Part shown: positions 19,861-28,179 of the stretch, piece by piece
Layout: every line of letters starts with the position of its first letter
Numbering within the stretch: position 1 is the stretch's first letter
Assembly: GCA_029379215.1 (NCBI GenBank)
Contig: JAQYWO010000024.1
Span: 1-51,546, forward strand
Reading direction: 5' to 3'
Source: Rhizonema sp. PD37
GTDB lineage: Bacteria; Cyanobacteriota; Cyanobacteriia; Cyanobacteriales; Nostocaceae
Length of the DNA: 51,546 bases
Position numbers and translations under genes: made by a program
The notes under the pieces: generated by a model
The model's database searches: none
What the model saw: only the letters and a program-made list of their open reading frames with translations
What the model was told of the DNA's origin: nothing

Positions 19861-20748
19861 CTATCTACTAACTACTAACGATTCCCTTAACATCTGTCTT
19901 AATGCTTGTCGCCAATGGGGTGGATGATTACCCGAAACTGTAGATATTTTGGCACAAGAAAGGACAGAATAGTTGGGGCGACGGGCAGGGGTGGGATATT
20001 CTGCGGTGGTGATGGGGATAATGCGTTGGACTTTTAAGGGAAACCCCATATGTTGGGCTTCTTCAAAGATGGTGACAGCAAAATCGTACCAGCTAGCAAC
20101 ACCACTGTTAGTGTAATGGTAGATTCCGGCAATTTCCGGGGTGATTTGGGGAAGAATGCAGGCGATCGCACCTGCAATATCTTTTGCCCAGGTAGGACTC
20201 CCAATTTGATCGGCAACGACGCGAATTTCTTCCCTTTCTGCCCCCAGTCGCAACATCGTTTTGACGAAGTTGCTTTTGCCAAATGTGCCATAAACCCAAG
20301 CGGTGCGAAGGATGAAGTGATGGGCGCAAGAGTTTTGAATTGCTTGTTCTCCGACAAGTTTGGTTTCACCGTAGACACTTAAAGGGTTAGTTGAATCGGT
20401 TTCTTGGTAGGGACGACTGCTATTGCCGTCAAAAACGTAATCAGTAGAAAGATGAAACAGGAAAGCCCCTGATTTTTCAGCTTCTTCAGCAATAATTTTC
20501 GGGGCATCACTATTAATGGCTTTTGCTAGTTCGGGTTCGCTTTCAGCTTTATCAACAGCAGTGTAAGCAGCAGCGTTAATGATGATTTGAGGATGGTTTT
20601 CTCTAATGACGCTTCGGAGAGTGTCGGGTTGTGCGAGATCTACAGTCGGGCGTTCAACCGCAATCAGATCACCGTAAGGTTGAAGGATTTGCTGTAGTTC
20701 CTTGCCTACTTGACCATTGCTGCCAATTAGCAGAATTGCTTTACTCAT
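19861..20748 (-). CDS. rfbD: dTDP-4-dehydrorhamnose reductase
   Basis: 295 aa. SDR-type enzyme: 'AILLIGSNGQVGKELQQIL' is the N-terminal NAD(P)-binding motif; 'DYVFDGNSSRPYQETDSTNP' and 'LSVYGETKLVGEQAI' contain the catalytic YxxxK (Tyr in VYGETK). It reduces dTDP-4-keto-L-rhamnose to dTDP-L-rhamnose, the last step of the pathway. The ATG follows AGAAGAG. It lies directly upstream of rfbA; the third enzyme, rfbC, is on the same strand but 6.4 kb away across an inserted plus-strand cluster. rfbB is not in the window. Confidence 0.93.
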   Translation of the reverse strand: MSKAILLIGSNGQVGKELQQILQPYGDLIAVERPTVDLAQPDTLRSVIRENHPQIIINAAAYTAVDKAESEPELAKAINSDAPKIIAEEAEKSGAFLFHLSTDYVFDGNSSRPYQETDSTNPLSVYGETKLVGEQAIQNSCAHHFILRTAWVYGTFGKSNFVKTMLRLGAEREEIRVVADQIGSPTWAKDIAGAIACILPQITPEIAGIYHYTNSGVASWYDFAVTIFEEAQHMGFPLKVQRIIPITTAEYPTPARRPNYSVLSCAKISTVSGNHPPHWRQALRQMLRESLVVSR

Positions 20749-20991
20749 TCCATTAACTCTTCTAAGCGTTGGCGATCGTAAGGTAGCACAGTTGTGACGG
20801 CAATTTTTCTAGGTTGTCGATTTTTATTGAAAAATAACTACAAATTCTTAGTCAGTAAAAATATTTATAAGTTTTATCTAAATAAGTATATTTTATATCC
20901 TCAAAAAACTTATAAGTTTGATAGAATCCGCCACAAGTCGGGAATACTAACAATGTTCTTAAATCTGTTAGTAACAATTCGGACTTAATTT

Positions 20992-22983
20992 ATGCCAGTA
21001 AATTTATTTGATGCGAGTTTCTACCGAGCAGCCAACTCTGACTTGCGAGCCTTCAGTGATGCACAAGCGTTGTCGCACTTTCAGAACTACGGTTTAAAAG
21101 AAGGTCGCAGCTTCTCTCCATTTGTCGATCTCAATTTTTATCGCGCTAGCAATAGTGATTTGGCTAATTTTAATAACACTCAAGCTTATGACCATCTCTC
21201 CAACTATGGTGTCCGTGAAGGACGTAAATTTTCACCTTTTTTTGATGCCAACTTTTATCGAACTAGTAATCGTGACTTAGCAAGCTTAAACAACGAGCAA
21301 CTATTTGAACATCTGCGAAACTTTGGCGTGGGTGAAGGACGACAGTTTTCCCCCCTTGTTGACCTCAACTTCTATCGGGGTACAAATAGCGATTTATCAA
21401 GCCTAAACAACAATCAAGCATTACAGCACTTAGAAATATATGGGGTGGGAGAGGGACGACGCTTCTCACCATTTGTCGATCTAAATCTCTATCGGGCGGC
21501 AAATCCTGACTTAGGAGCCGCAGGTTTTGATAACAATCGACTATTACAACACTTAGCAGACTACGGTGTTGCTGAAGGACGGAGGTTTTCAATTTCTTTT
21601 GATAGCAATTACTATCGTAATAGCAATGCCGACTTGGCTGCGGTACATTTAAATAACACTCAACTGTTGGAACATTTTGAAAACTATGGTTTGAGTGAAG
21701 GACGTGCTTCCTCAGAAGCATTCAATGTCAAGTACTACATTGAACACAATTTTGACCTGAGAACCTTACGCCTTAACAACCAGCAGGCTGAACAACACTT
21801 TGAGATTTATGGCTTCAAAGAAGGTCGTCAGGGTGCGCCATCAATAACTCTACCAGCAGATCGCGATGATAATACCCTTGGTACCGCTTTTAACTTAGGC
21901 TTTCTCAATGGAAACCGCAATTTCACCAACCAATTTGTAGGTAGTACTGATCGCGACGACTACTACCGTTTTACTTTAGTACAAACCAGTAATTTTAATT
22001 TATCCTTGAGTGGTCTAACTGATTCTGCAAGTGTGCAATTGATTTACGACAGTAATGGCAATGGTAAGATCGATAATAATGAAAGCTTGGACACTAACTA
22101 TGGCAGTGAGTATAGCAATGGCATAATTAACAGGACTTTGGGAGCAGGTACCTATTTCATTCATGTCCACACCGATTATGATTACCAAGATACTAACTAT
22201 AGCTTAGGAGTGTCAGCAACTCCCAGCCCATCCTCACCACAAACAGATCCGGGCAATAGCTTGAATACGGCTCTTGACATTGGAAGCGTCAGCAATATCC
22301 GCAGTTTTACTAACTTTGTCGGGATTGGTGACCGTAACGACTACTACCGCTTCAGTTTGGCACAAACCAATAATTTTAATTTATCCTTTACTGGTCTAAC
22401 TGAGTCTGCAAATGTGATATTGAGTTACGACAGTAATGGTAATGGTCAGATAGATAATAACGAAGTCTTGGACACTACCTATGGCAGTCGGTACAGCAAT
22501 GGCTCAATTAACAAAACTTTAGGAGCAGGTACCTACTTCATTCGCGTCTACACTGACCAACCTAACCTTAATACTAACTATACTTTGGGAGTGTCAGCAA
22601 CTTCTAGCCCATCCACAACACCAACAGATCCAGGCAACAACTTAAGCACGGCTCTTAACATTGGGACTTTAAGCGGCACTAGCATTTATAAAGACTTTGT
22701 GGGTAGTACAGATCGTGACGATTACTACCGCTTCACCTTGCCTTCTAGCAGTAAATTTAAACTCTCCTTGACTGATTTAACTGATTTTGTTAATGCAGAA
22801 TTGATTTACGATTATAATGGCAACAATCAGAGAGACGATGGTGACATTTTGGATAGTACCTCTGGCACTCCACACAGCAATGGCTCAATCAATAGAACCT
22901 TAGGTGCCGGGACCTACTTCATTCACGTCAACACCAACTACTCTAGCCTTAACAGTAACTATACTTTGTCGTTATCAGCGTAG
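20992..22983 (+). CDS. Exoprotein: seven FDAxFY-type repeats plus three PPC domains
   Basis: 663 aa. Residues 1-285 are seven repeats of about 36-40 aa of the form FVDLNFYRASNSDLANF...HL..YGV.EGR.FSP. Three pre-peptidase C-terminal (PPC) domains follow, at about 295-415, 415-540 and 545-663, each with VGSTDRDDYYRFTL near its start and LGAGTYFI near its end, and each with a calcium-loop-like 'YDSNGNGKIDNNE' or variant. There is no catalytic domain and no Sec signal peptide, so export may be by another route. It is one of three adjacent plus-strand genes sharing the N-terminal module. Likely an extracellular, calcium-binding structural protein (inference). Confidence 0.78.
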   Translation: MPVNLFDASFYRAANSDLRAFSDAQALSHFQNYGLKEGRSFSPFVDLNFYRASNSDLANFNNTQAYDHLSNYGVREGRKFSPFFDANFYRTSNRDLASLNNEQLFEHLRNFGVGEGRQFSPLVDLNFYRGTNSDLSSLNNNQALQHLEIYGVGEGRRFSPFVDLNLYRAANPDLGAAGFDNNRLLQHLADYGVAEGRRFSISFDSNYYRNSNADLAAVHLNNTQLLEHFENYGLSEGRASSEAFNVKYYIEHNFDLRTLRLNNQQAEQHFEIYGFKEGRQGAPSITLPADRDDNTLGTAFNLGFLNGNRNFTNQFVGSTDRDDYYRFTLVQTSNFNLSLSGLTDSASVQLIYDSNGNGKIDNNESLDTNYGSEYSNGIINRTLGAGTYFIHVHTDYDYQDTNYSLGVSATPSPSSPQTDPGNSLNTALDIGSVSNIRSFTNFVGIGDRNDYYRFSLAQTNNFNLSFTGLTESANVILSYDSNGNGQIDNNEVLDTTYGSRYSNGSINKTLGAGTYFIRVYTDQPNLNTNYTLGVSATSSPSTTPTDPGNNLSTALNIGTLSGTSIYKDFVGSTDRDDYYRFTLPSSSKFKLSLTDLTDFVNAELIYDYNGNNQRDDGDILDSTSGTPHSNGSINRTLGAGTYFIHVNTNYSSLNSNYTLSLSA

Positions 22984-23535
22984 CTTGTGGTATCTAGTGA
23001 GCGATCGCACTTTACGTAACGCCTAAAAAATCACTTCTATCAGTACAGCAATGGCTCAATCAGTAAAACTTTAGGATCAGGTACTTACTTCATTCGCGTA
23101 TACACCAACTCCTTAAACGACAACACTAACTACACCTTGGGAGTGTCCGCAACTGCCAGCCCATCCACAACACTAAGAGATCCAGGCAACAGCTTGAATA
23201 CGGCTCTTGACATTGGGATTTTAAGGGGTGTTAGCAATTATAAAGACTTTGTGGGCAGTACAGATCGTGACGACTACTACCGCTTCACCTTGACTCAAAC
23301 CAGTAATTTCAAACTTTCCTTGACTGGTTTAACTGATTATGCTGATGCGGACTTGATTTACGATAACAATGGCAACGGTCAGATAGACTATGGTGAAACT
23401 TTGGGTCGTACCGATGGCAGTCAGTACAGCGATGGCTCAATTAACCAAACTTTAGGAGCAGGGACATACTTCATTCACGTTTACACCGACTACTCTAGCC
23501 AGAACACTAATTATACTCTGTCGTTATCAGCGTAG
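22984..23535 (+). pseudogene. Duplicated PPC fragment downstream of the exoprotein
   Basis: After the TAG of the upstream gene and about 60 bp of flank, coding sequence resumes in the same frame inside a PPC domain ('QYSNGSISKTLGSGTYFIRV') and runs through one full PPC domain to TAG at 23533-23535. A TAA near 23017 and the missing domain start prevent continuous reading. Both stops are followed by the same flank (GTATCTAGTGAGCGAT), so the 3' end of the gene was tandemly duplicated. An internal TTG frame at 23137 exists but is unlikely to be a genuine gene. Confidence 0.75.
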
Positions 23536-23774
23536 CTAACTGTATCTAGTGAGCGATGCGTCTCCCCTTTAGAGCCGCCTCGTTTCTTAAGAGTGAGGTT
23601 GCTAACTCTAACACAACTTCATTAATGTAGCTTTTCATTATAGTAATTTAAGTATTTTTTTCTGTAAATGAAATTATTGTAAGATTTTAAATCCTATTAT
23701 CTTTAGAAGATAAAAGCTCTGGAATCGAGGGCAAACTAACACTAGCTACAAGAGCGGTTAGTAAAAGAAATCAC

Positions 23775-25925
23775 ATGGCTTTAAGCGTTTTTGATGCCAG
23801 TTTTTACCGTGCAGCCAACTCTGATTTACGGGGCTTGAGTGATGCACAAGCATTATCGCACTTTCAGAAGTATGGTCTGAATGAAGGTCGCTCCTTTTCT
23901 CCATTGATCGATCTGAATTTTTATCGCGCCAGCAATAGTGATTTAGCTAACTTCAGTTATCGCCAAGCTTACGAGCATCTGTCTACCAACGGTGTACGTG
24001 AAGGACGAAAAATTTCACCTTTCGTTGATCTAGACTTTTATCGACGCCACAACAGTGACTTAGGAAGCTTTAACAATGAGCAGTTGTTTCAGCATTTGCA
24101 AAGCTACGGTGTGGGTGAAGGACGTCGTTTTTCGCCCCTTGTGGATCTTAACTTCTATCGAAGTGTGAACAGTGATTTAACAAGCTTTAACAATAACAAA
24201 GCATTAGAACATCTAGAAACTTACGGTTTATCTGAGGGACGTCGCTTTAGTGGGTTTGTCGATCTCAATTTGTATGCTGCGGCTAATCTCGATCTAGCTA
24301 AAACAGGTTGGAACAATCTCCAACTCTTTGAGCATTTAGCAAGCTATGGTGTCGCTGAAGGACGCAGATTCTCTGTTTCGTTTGATAGTAATTACTACCG
24401 TAATGCTTATTCCGACTTGGCTCAAGCAGGTTTTTCTAACACTCAACTCTTAGAACATTTTGAAGATTATGGTTTGAGTGAAGGACGAGCTTCCTCAGAA
24501 TCATTCAATGTTAAGTTCTATCTAGATCATAATACTGACCTCCAGGCAGCACACTTTGACAATCAACAGGCTGAGCAACACTTTGAGATTTATGGCTTTA
24601 AAGAAGGTCGTTTTAGTAGCCCATCAGAGCAAATTTCTGTATCAACATCAGGTGACACGACAAACAGTGCTCCGAGCCTTGGTATCCTCTACGGTAGCCG
24701 CAGTATCAAAGTCTATGTAGGTAGCAATCCCAACAATTACTACCGCTTCACTATTGGTAACACGAGCAACTTTAGCCTCACTTCAGACGGTAATGCCGAT
24801 ATTCAATTACTTGATGGTGATGGCAATAGTATTGCTACAGGTTTATACGATAACACGACATCCGAAACAATTAATCTTTCCTTAAATTCTGGGACTTACT
24901 ACATTTACCTTAACTCCAAGAGTGGAGTGAATACTAATTACAACTTAACGGTATCGGATACCCCAACACCCTCATCCTCTCAGGTTTTTAAATCAACTGA
25001 TGGATACGGTTTAGTAGATGCGGGAGTAGCAGTCGCCAGAGCAATCGGACAATCTGCATTTGCAAATGTTCCTAATTTAGGGGGTTATAACTCGGGCAAT
25101 GATCTAACCCATGTTCCGGAAGCTTGGGCAAGAGGATATACAGGTAAGGGTATTACCGTCGCCGTTCTGGATTCTGGGGTTGACTATAACCATGCAGACT
25201 TAAAGGATAACATCTGGACAAATCCCAAGGAAATTTCTGGCAACGGTAAAGATGATGATGGCGATGGCTATATTGATGACGTTTATGGCTGGAACTTTGT
25301 GGACAATAACAATAACGTCTTAGACACAAATAGTCATGGCACCCTTGTCTCTGGCACGATTGCTGGGGAGAATAATGGCTTTGGTGTTACTGGTGTTGCT
25401 TACGATGCCAAAATTCTGCCAGTCAAAGTCCTCAATAACGATGGTTTAGGCTCTTACAACTCTATAGCTGATGGCATTTACTACGCTGTAAATCACGGAG
25501 CTAATGTCATTAACCTAAGTTTAGGTGGTGATAGTGGCAACGATTTTCTACGGTATGCCATTCAATATGCTAGTAGTAAAGGGGTGATTGTCGTCATGGC
25601 AGCTGGCAATGAAAGTGCTTCAACACCAGACTATCCAGCACGCTATGCCAAAAACTGGGGAATTGCTGTTGGAGCAGTTGATAATAACAAAAACATTACT
25701 GACTTCTCTAACTATGCTGGATCTGATCCAATCGATTACGTCACAGCGCCTGGAGTTAATGTTTACTCTACAAGCCCAGGCAATAATTATACTTTTTACT
25801 CTGGTACATCAACAGCAACCCCCTTCATAAGTGGTATTGTTGCTCTCATGCTCAGTGCCAATCCCAGCTTAACCCCTACTCAGGTAAGAGATATTCTTAC
25901 CAGTTCAGCTATCCACACTACTTGA
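23775..25925 (+). CDS. Subtilisin-like (S8) serine protease with FDAxFY repeat module
   Basis: 716 aa. Residues 1-285 are seven repeats like those of the upstream paralogue ('VFDASFYRAANSDLRGLSDA' start). A PPC-like domain follows (about 295-395, 'LNSGTYYIYLN'). The S8 domain (about 440-716) has Asp in 'VAVLDSGVDYNHAD', His in 'NSHGTLVSGTIAG', oxyanion Asn in 'MAAGNESAS' and Ser in 'SGTSTATPFISGI'. The catalytic set is complete, though HGTLVSG and GTSTATP deviate from the usual HGTHVAG and GTSMAxP. The order is reversed from typical secreted subtilases, with PPC before the protease. No signal peptide. Probably an extracellular protease. Confidence 0.87.
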   Translation: MALSVFDASFYRAANSDLRGLSDAQALSHFQKYGLNEGRSFSPLIDLNFYRASNSDLANFSYRQAYEHLSTNGVREGRKISPFVDLDFYRRHNSDLGSFNNEQLFQHLQSYGVGEGRRFSPLVDLNFYRSVNSDLTSFNNNKALEHLETYGLSEGRRFSGFVDLNLYAAANLDLAKTGWNNLQLFEHLASYGVAEGRRFSVSFDSNYYRNAYSDLAQAGFSNTQLLEHFEDYGLSEGRASSESFNVKFYLDHNTDLQAAHFDNQQAEQHFEIYGFKEGRFSSPSEQISVSTSGDTTNSAPSLGILYGSRSIKVYVGSNPNNYYRFTIGNTSNFSLTSDGNADIQLLDGDGNSIATGLYDNTTSETINLSLNSGTYYIYLNSKSGVNTNYNLTVSDTPTPSSSQVFKSTDGYGLVDAGVAVARAIGQSAFANVPNLGGYNSGNDLTHVPEAWARGYTGKGITVAVLDSGVDYNHADLKDNIWTNPKEISGNGKDDDGDGYIDDVYGWNFVDNNNNVLDTNSHGTLVSGTIAGENNGFGVTGVAYDAKILPVKVLNNDGLGSYNSIADGIYYAVNHGANVINLSLGGDSGNDFLRYAIQYASSKGVIVVMAAGNESASTPDYPARYAKNWGIAVGAVDNNKNITDFSNYAGSDPIDYVTAPGVNVYSTSPGNNYTFYSGTSTATPFISGIVALMLSANPSLTPTQVRDILTSSAIHTT

Positions 25926-26362
25926 AGCTGAAAAACCAATTTCAAAATGTTTGCAATAGACATTTCCAGAAATAAATTATGTGTCAATCTAAATCCTATA
26001 TATAAACGCATTGTTTGAAGAGTCTTTACATATTTTTCGGAAATGTCTAATAAGTAATTATAAGGCGAACAGGGCGTTCTGATATCTTGAGAAGACTTAA
26101 CACAGTAAAAATCATTTTGTCAAGCGATCGCTTCGATATACTTATATGGTCCGAGGAATAAAGCGAGAGATTGGCAAATTTTTATAGTTAAGGAAATTTG
26201 ACAATTCTTTTGATACAATAAGTACCTGTGTTCCCAATTTACTTGTGCTTAGAGTTAACCGTAAAGATACTATCTTTGTGGTTAGTAGCCGTAATGGCAT
26301 AGGGAATACTTAGAGTTATCAGGGGCATACCAAGTAATCCAGTAACTCTGAAAATGTGACCT
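25926..26362. other. Intergenic region, no gene
   Basis: Apart from the MITE-like element, this holds one HIP1 site near 26125 and an AT-rich leader with TTGACA near 26200. No frame is convincing. The promoter of the CAP-domain gene must lie here. Confidence 0.35.
25959..26047. mobile_element. Possible 89-bp MITE flanked by TA
   Basis: GACATTTCC at 25959-25967 is the exact inverse of GGAAATGTC at 26039-26047, and similarity continues inward (GAAATAA against GAAAAATA). Both ends are bordered by TA, the target duplicated by IS630/Tc1-type transposases. There is no coding capacity. Such an element would need a transposase elsewhere. Confidence 0.5.
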
Positions 26363-27103
26363 ATGCCCACTAATTTGTTTGACGCGAATTTTGACCAACT
26401 TGCTTATCCTAATATCCAAGGAATTAAAAATGCACAAACAGGATTAAACTCTCTACAGTATGGTTTGAATGAACCAGGTGCCGATCTTTCTTTTGTTCGC
26501 ACTCCTGAGAATAATTTAGCTGACTTTAATCACCAATACCAATCGCCATCGTGGAACCTAAATAGCAACAACAATGATCACTTAACTGGCTTAAACAATG
26601 AACACATTGTTGATGCTTGGAACTCATCTACTACAAATCGGGCGACATTACCTCAACCTATAACTCCTGAATCTGCTACGCCTGCAACAACTGATAATTC
26701 TTTTATACAGCGTGTTGTAGATTTGACAAACCAGCAACGTGTTCAAAATGGGTTGCAACCGCTACAGGTGAATACTAAGTTAGCAAACATTGCCCAAGCT
26801 CATAGTGAAGACATGGCGGTTCATGATTATTTCAATCACACCGGATTAGATAATTCCTCACCTGGCGATCGCGCCAAAGCTGTAGGCTACCAATATTCTT
26901 ATGTTGGGGAAAATATTGCAGCAGGTTATACGACACCAGAACAATTTGTTCAAGGATTTATGAACAGTCCTGAACATCGTGCCAACATTCTCAACCCCAA
27001 TTACCATGATATTGGTATTGGTTACTACAATCTTGCCAATGACACTGGTAATGTTAATTACCATTCCTATTTGACGGAAGATTTCGGTAAGGTATTGGCA
27101 TAA
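26363..27103 (+). CDS. CAP (SCP/PR-1) domain exoprotein with degenerate repeat module
   Basis: 246 aa. The C-terminal half (about 115-245) is a CAP domain: 'VVDLTNQQRVQNGLQPLQVN', 'AQAHSEDMAVHDYFNHTGLD', 'GENIAAGYTTPEQFVQGFMN' and 'SPEHRANILNPNYHDIGIGY', with the conserved His and Glu residues. The N-terminus 'MPTNLFDANFDQLAYPNIQG' with '...LQYGLNEP' is a clearly decayed version of the FDAxFY repeat of the two preceding genes. No signal peptide. Bacterial CAP proteins are usually secreted; their activity is largely unknown. It is the third member of the plus-strand exoprotein cluster. Confidence 0.85.
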   Translation: MPTNLFDANFDQLAYPNIQGIKNAQTGLNSLQYGLNEPGADLSFVRTPENNLADFNHQYQSPSWNLNSNNNDHLTGLNNEHIVDAWNSSTTNRATLPQPITPESATPATTDNSFIQRVVDLTNQQRVQNGLQPLQVNTKLANIAQAHSEDMAVHDYFNHTGLDNSSPGDRAKAVGYQYSYVGENIAAGYTTPEQFVQGFMNSPEHRANILNPNYHDIGIGYYNLANDTGNVNYHSYLTEDFGKVLA

Positions 27104-27129
27104 ATTGCTCTTGTTAGCATAACTTGAGG

Positions 27130-27159
27130 GCGATCGCACTTTGCTTGAGGTGCGATCGC
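27130..27159. terminator. HIP1-built hairpin between convergent genes
   Basis: GCGATCGCAC (27130-27139) and GTGCGATCGC (27150-27159) form a perfect 10-bp stem with a 10-nt loop. It lies between the CAP gene stop and the rfbC stop. Without a T-tract its termination role is uncertain, but its placement fits a bidirectional terminator. Confidence 0.42.
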
Positions 27160-27169
27160 AACACCTAGA

Positions 27170-27724
27170 TTATGAAAAAACCTCAGCCATTTTAAAGGGT
27201 TTTCCACCCGCATCTTTAGCAGAGAGAATTGGGGTTGCGATGGAATGCCAATCTATAGCTAAATCAGGATCATTCCAGAGGATACATCGTTCATGTTGAG
27301 GGGCATAATAGTCTGTCGTTTTGTAAAGAACTTCTGCAATTTCTGAGAGCACAACAAAGCCGTGGGCGAAGCCAGGAGGTACCCAGAATTGATGTTTGTT
27401 GTCGGCACTTAGCTCGTAACCAACCCACTGTCCGAAAGAGGGGGAATTTTTTCTAAGATCTACAGCAACATCAAAAATCGTGCCGACAATGACACGAACG
27501 AGTTTGCCTTGCGGCTGTTGGATTTGGTAATGTAACCCACGCAAAACGTTTTGCTTGGAGTAGGAGTGGTTATCTTGAACGAAGTGAGCATTAATGCCAG
27601 TTTTTTCAATAAATCCTTGGTGATTGAAAGCCTCAAAGAAAAAACCGCGATCATCTTGGAAGACTCGAGGCTCGATAATTACGAGATCTGGAATCTCAGT
27701 ATGAATAATATTCATCGATTTCAA
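27170..27724 (-). CDS. rfbC: dTDP-4-dehydrorhamnose 3,5-epimerase
   Basis: 184 aa. Cupin-type RmlC: 'DDRGFFFEAFNHQGFIEKTG', 'NVLRGLHYQIQQPQGKLVRV' (catalytic His in GLHYQ), 'GTIFDVAVDLRKNSPSFGQW' (Asp) and 'FWVPPGFAHGFVVLSE', all at family positions; length is normal. It epimerises C3 and C5 of dTDP-4-keto-6-deoxyglucose. Starts MKSM at 27724; ATG at 27715 is also possible. It is on the same strand as rfbD and rfbA, but separated from them by the exoprotein cluster. Confidence 0.93.
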   Translation of the reverse strand: MKSMNIIHTEIPDLVIIEPRVFQDDRGFFFEAFNHQGFIEKTGINAHFVQDNHSYSKQNVLRGLHYQIQQPQGKLVRVIVGTIFDVAVDLRKNSPSFGQWVGYELSADNKHQFWVPPGFAHGFVVLSEIAEVLYKTTDYYAPQHERCILWNDPDLAIDWHSIATPILSAKDAGGKPFKMAEVFS

Positions 27725-27808
27725 CTGGGTAAATCGTAATTATCCATCGAATCCGAGTCATCATTTACCTGAAAACGAGAAGAAAAAACTGAAAAATTTA
27801 AACCGTAA

Positions 27809-27963
27809 CTCATATCTTGCACTTATCCGTACAAACCCAAGTAACGTTAAATCAGCAACGATAAAGATACCTTCTGCTTCTCCGGTTTTATCGGTAAATC
27901 AAGGATTTTGATATCATACTGAGTGATGAAAATACATCTATCTTTCTTGGTGCAAGATGTGAG
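27809..27963. repeat. Inverted repeat about 155 bp apart end to end
   Basis: CTCATATCTTGCAC at 27809-27822 and GTGCAAGATGTGAG at 27950-27963 match as inverted copies with one mismatch; similarity extends outward (CCGTAA against CCTTAC). It could be the termini of a decayed mobile element. The right arm overlaps the startless reading frame. Confidence 0.35.
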
Positions 27964-28179
27964 GTAAGGAATCTTTCGAGTATTGAAACTCAGTTGACAA
28001 CGGCAAATTAGGGTTGCATGTGGTATTGCTGTATCTACTCGTTGGGCGTGTACTGTGAGGTTTCCGTGTTTGGAGAGGTAAACGTACGGACTCTTTTGCC
28101 AAGTTGGAACTAAAAGTAGTTTTATGTTAGTAGCTAAGAGTTTATTGTTAACAATAAATCTACTCGAGGAGGGATAAGC
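27847..28179 (-). pseudogene. 110-codon frame without a start codon, after the methyltransferase
   Basis: Directly after the methyltransferase TAA, in the same frame, the sequence stays open for 110 codons and ends at TAA 27847-27849. No ATG, GTG or TTG was found in its first half. The translation looks protein-like: 'NIKLLLVPTWQKSPYVYLSK', 'HGNLTVHAQRVDTAIPHATL', 'ICRCQLSFNTRKIPYLTSC'. I recognise no family. It could be a C-terminal extension lost by a TAA or a gene fragment. Confidence 0.4.

Noticed and set aside
23137..23535. 132-aa frame as an independent gene
   Set aside because: Its TTG lies inside a PPC domain and the sequence is a duplicated fragment of the upstream gene.
20992..25925. 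FDAxFY repeats as a CRISPR or DNA-level satellite
   Set aside because: Repeats are conserved at protein level with varied DNA and keep frame; no spacer structure.
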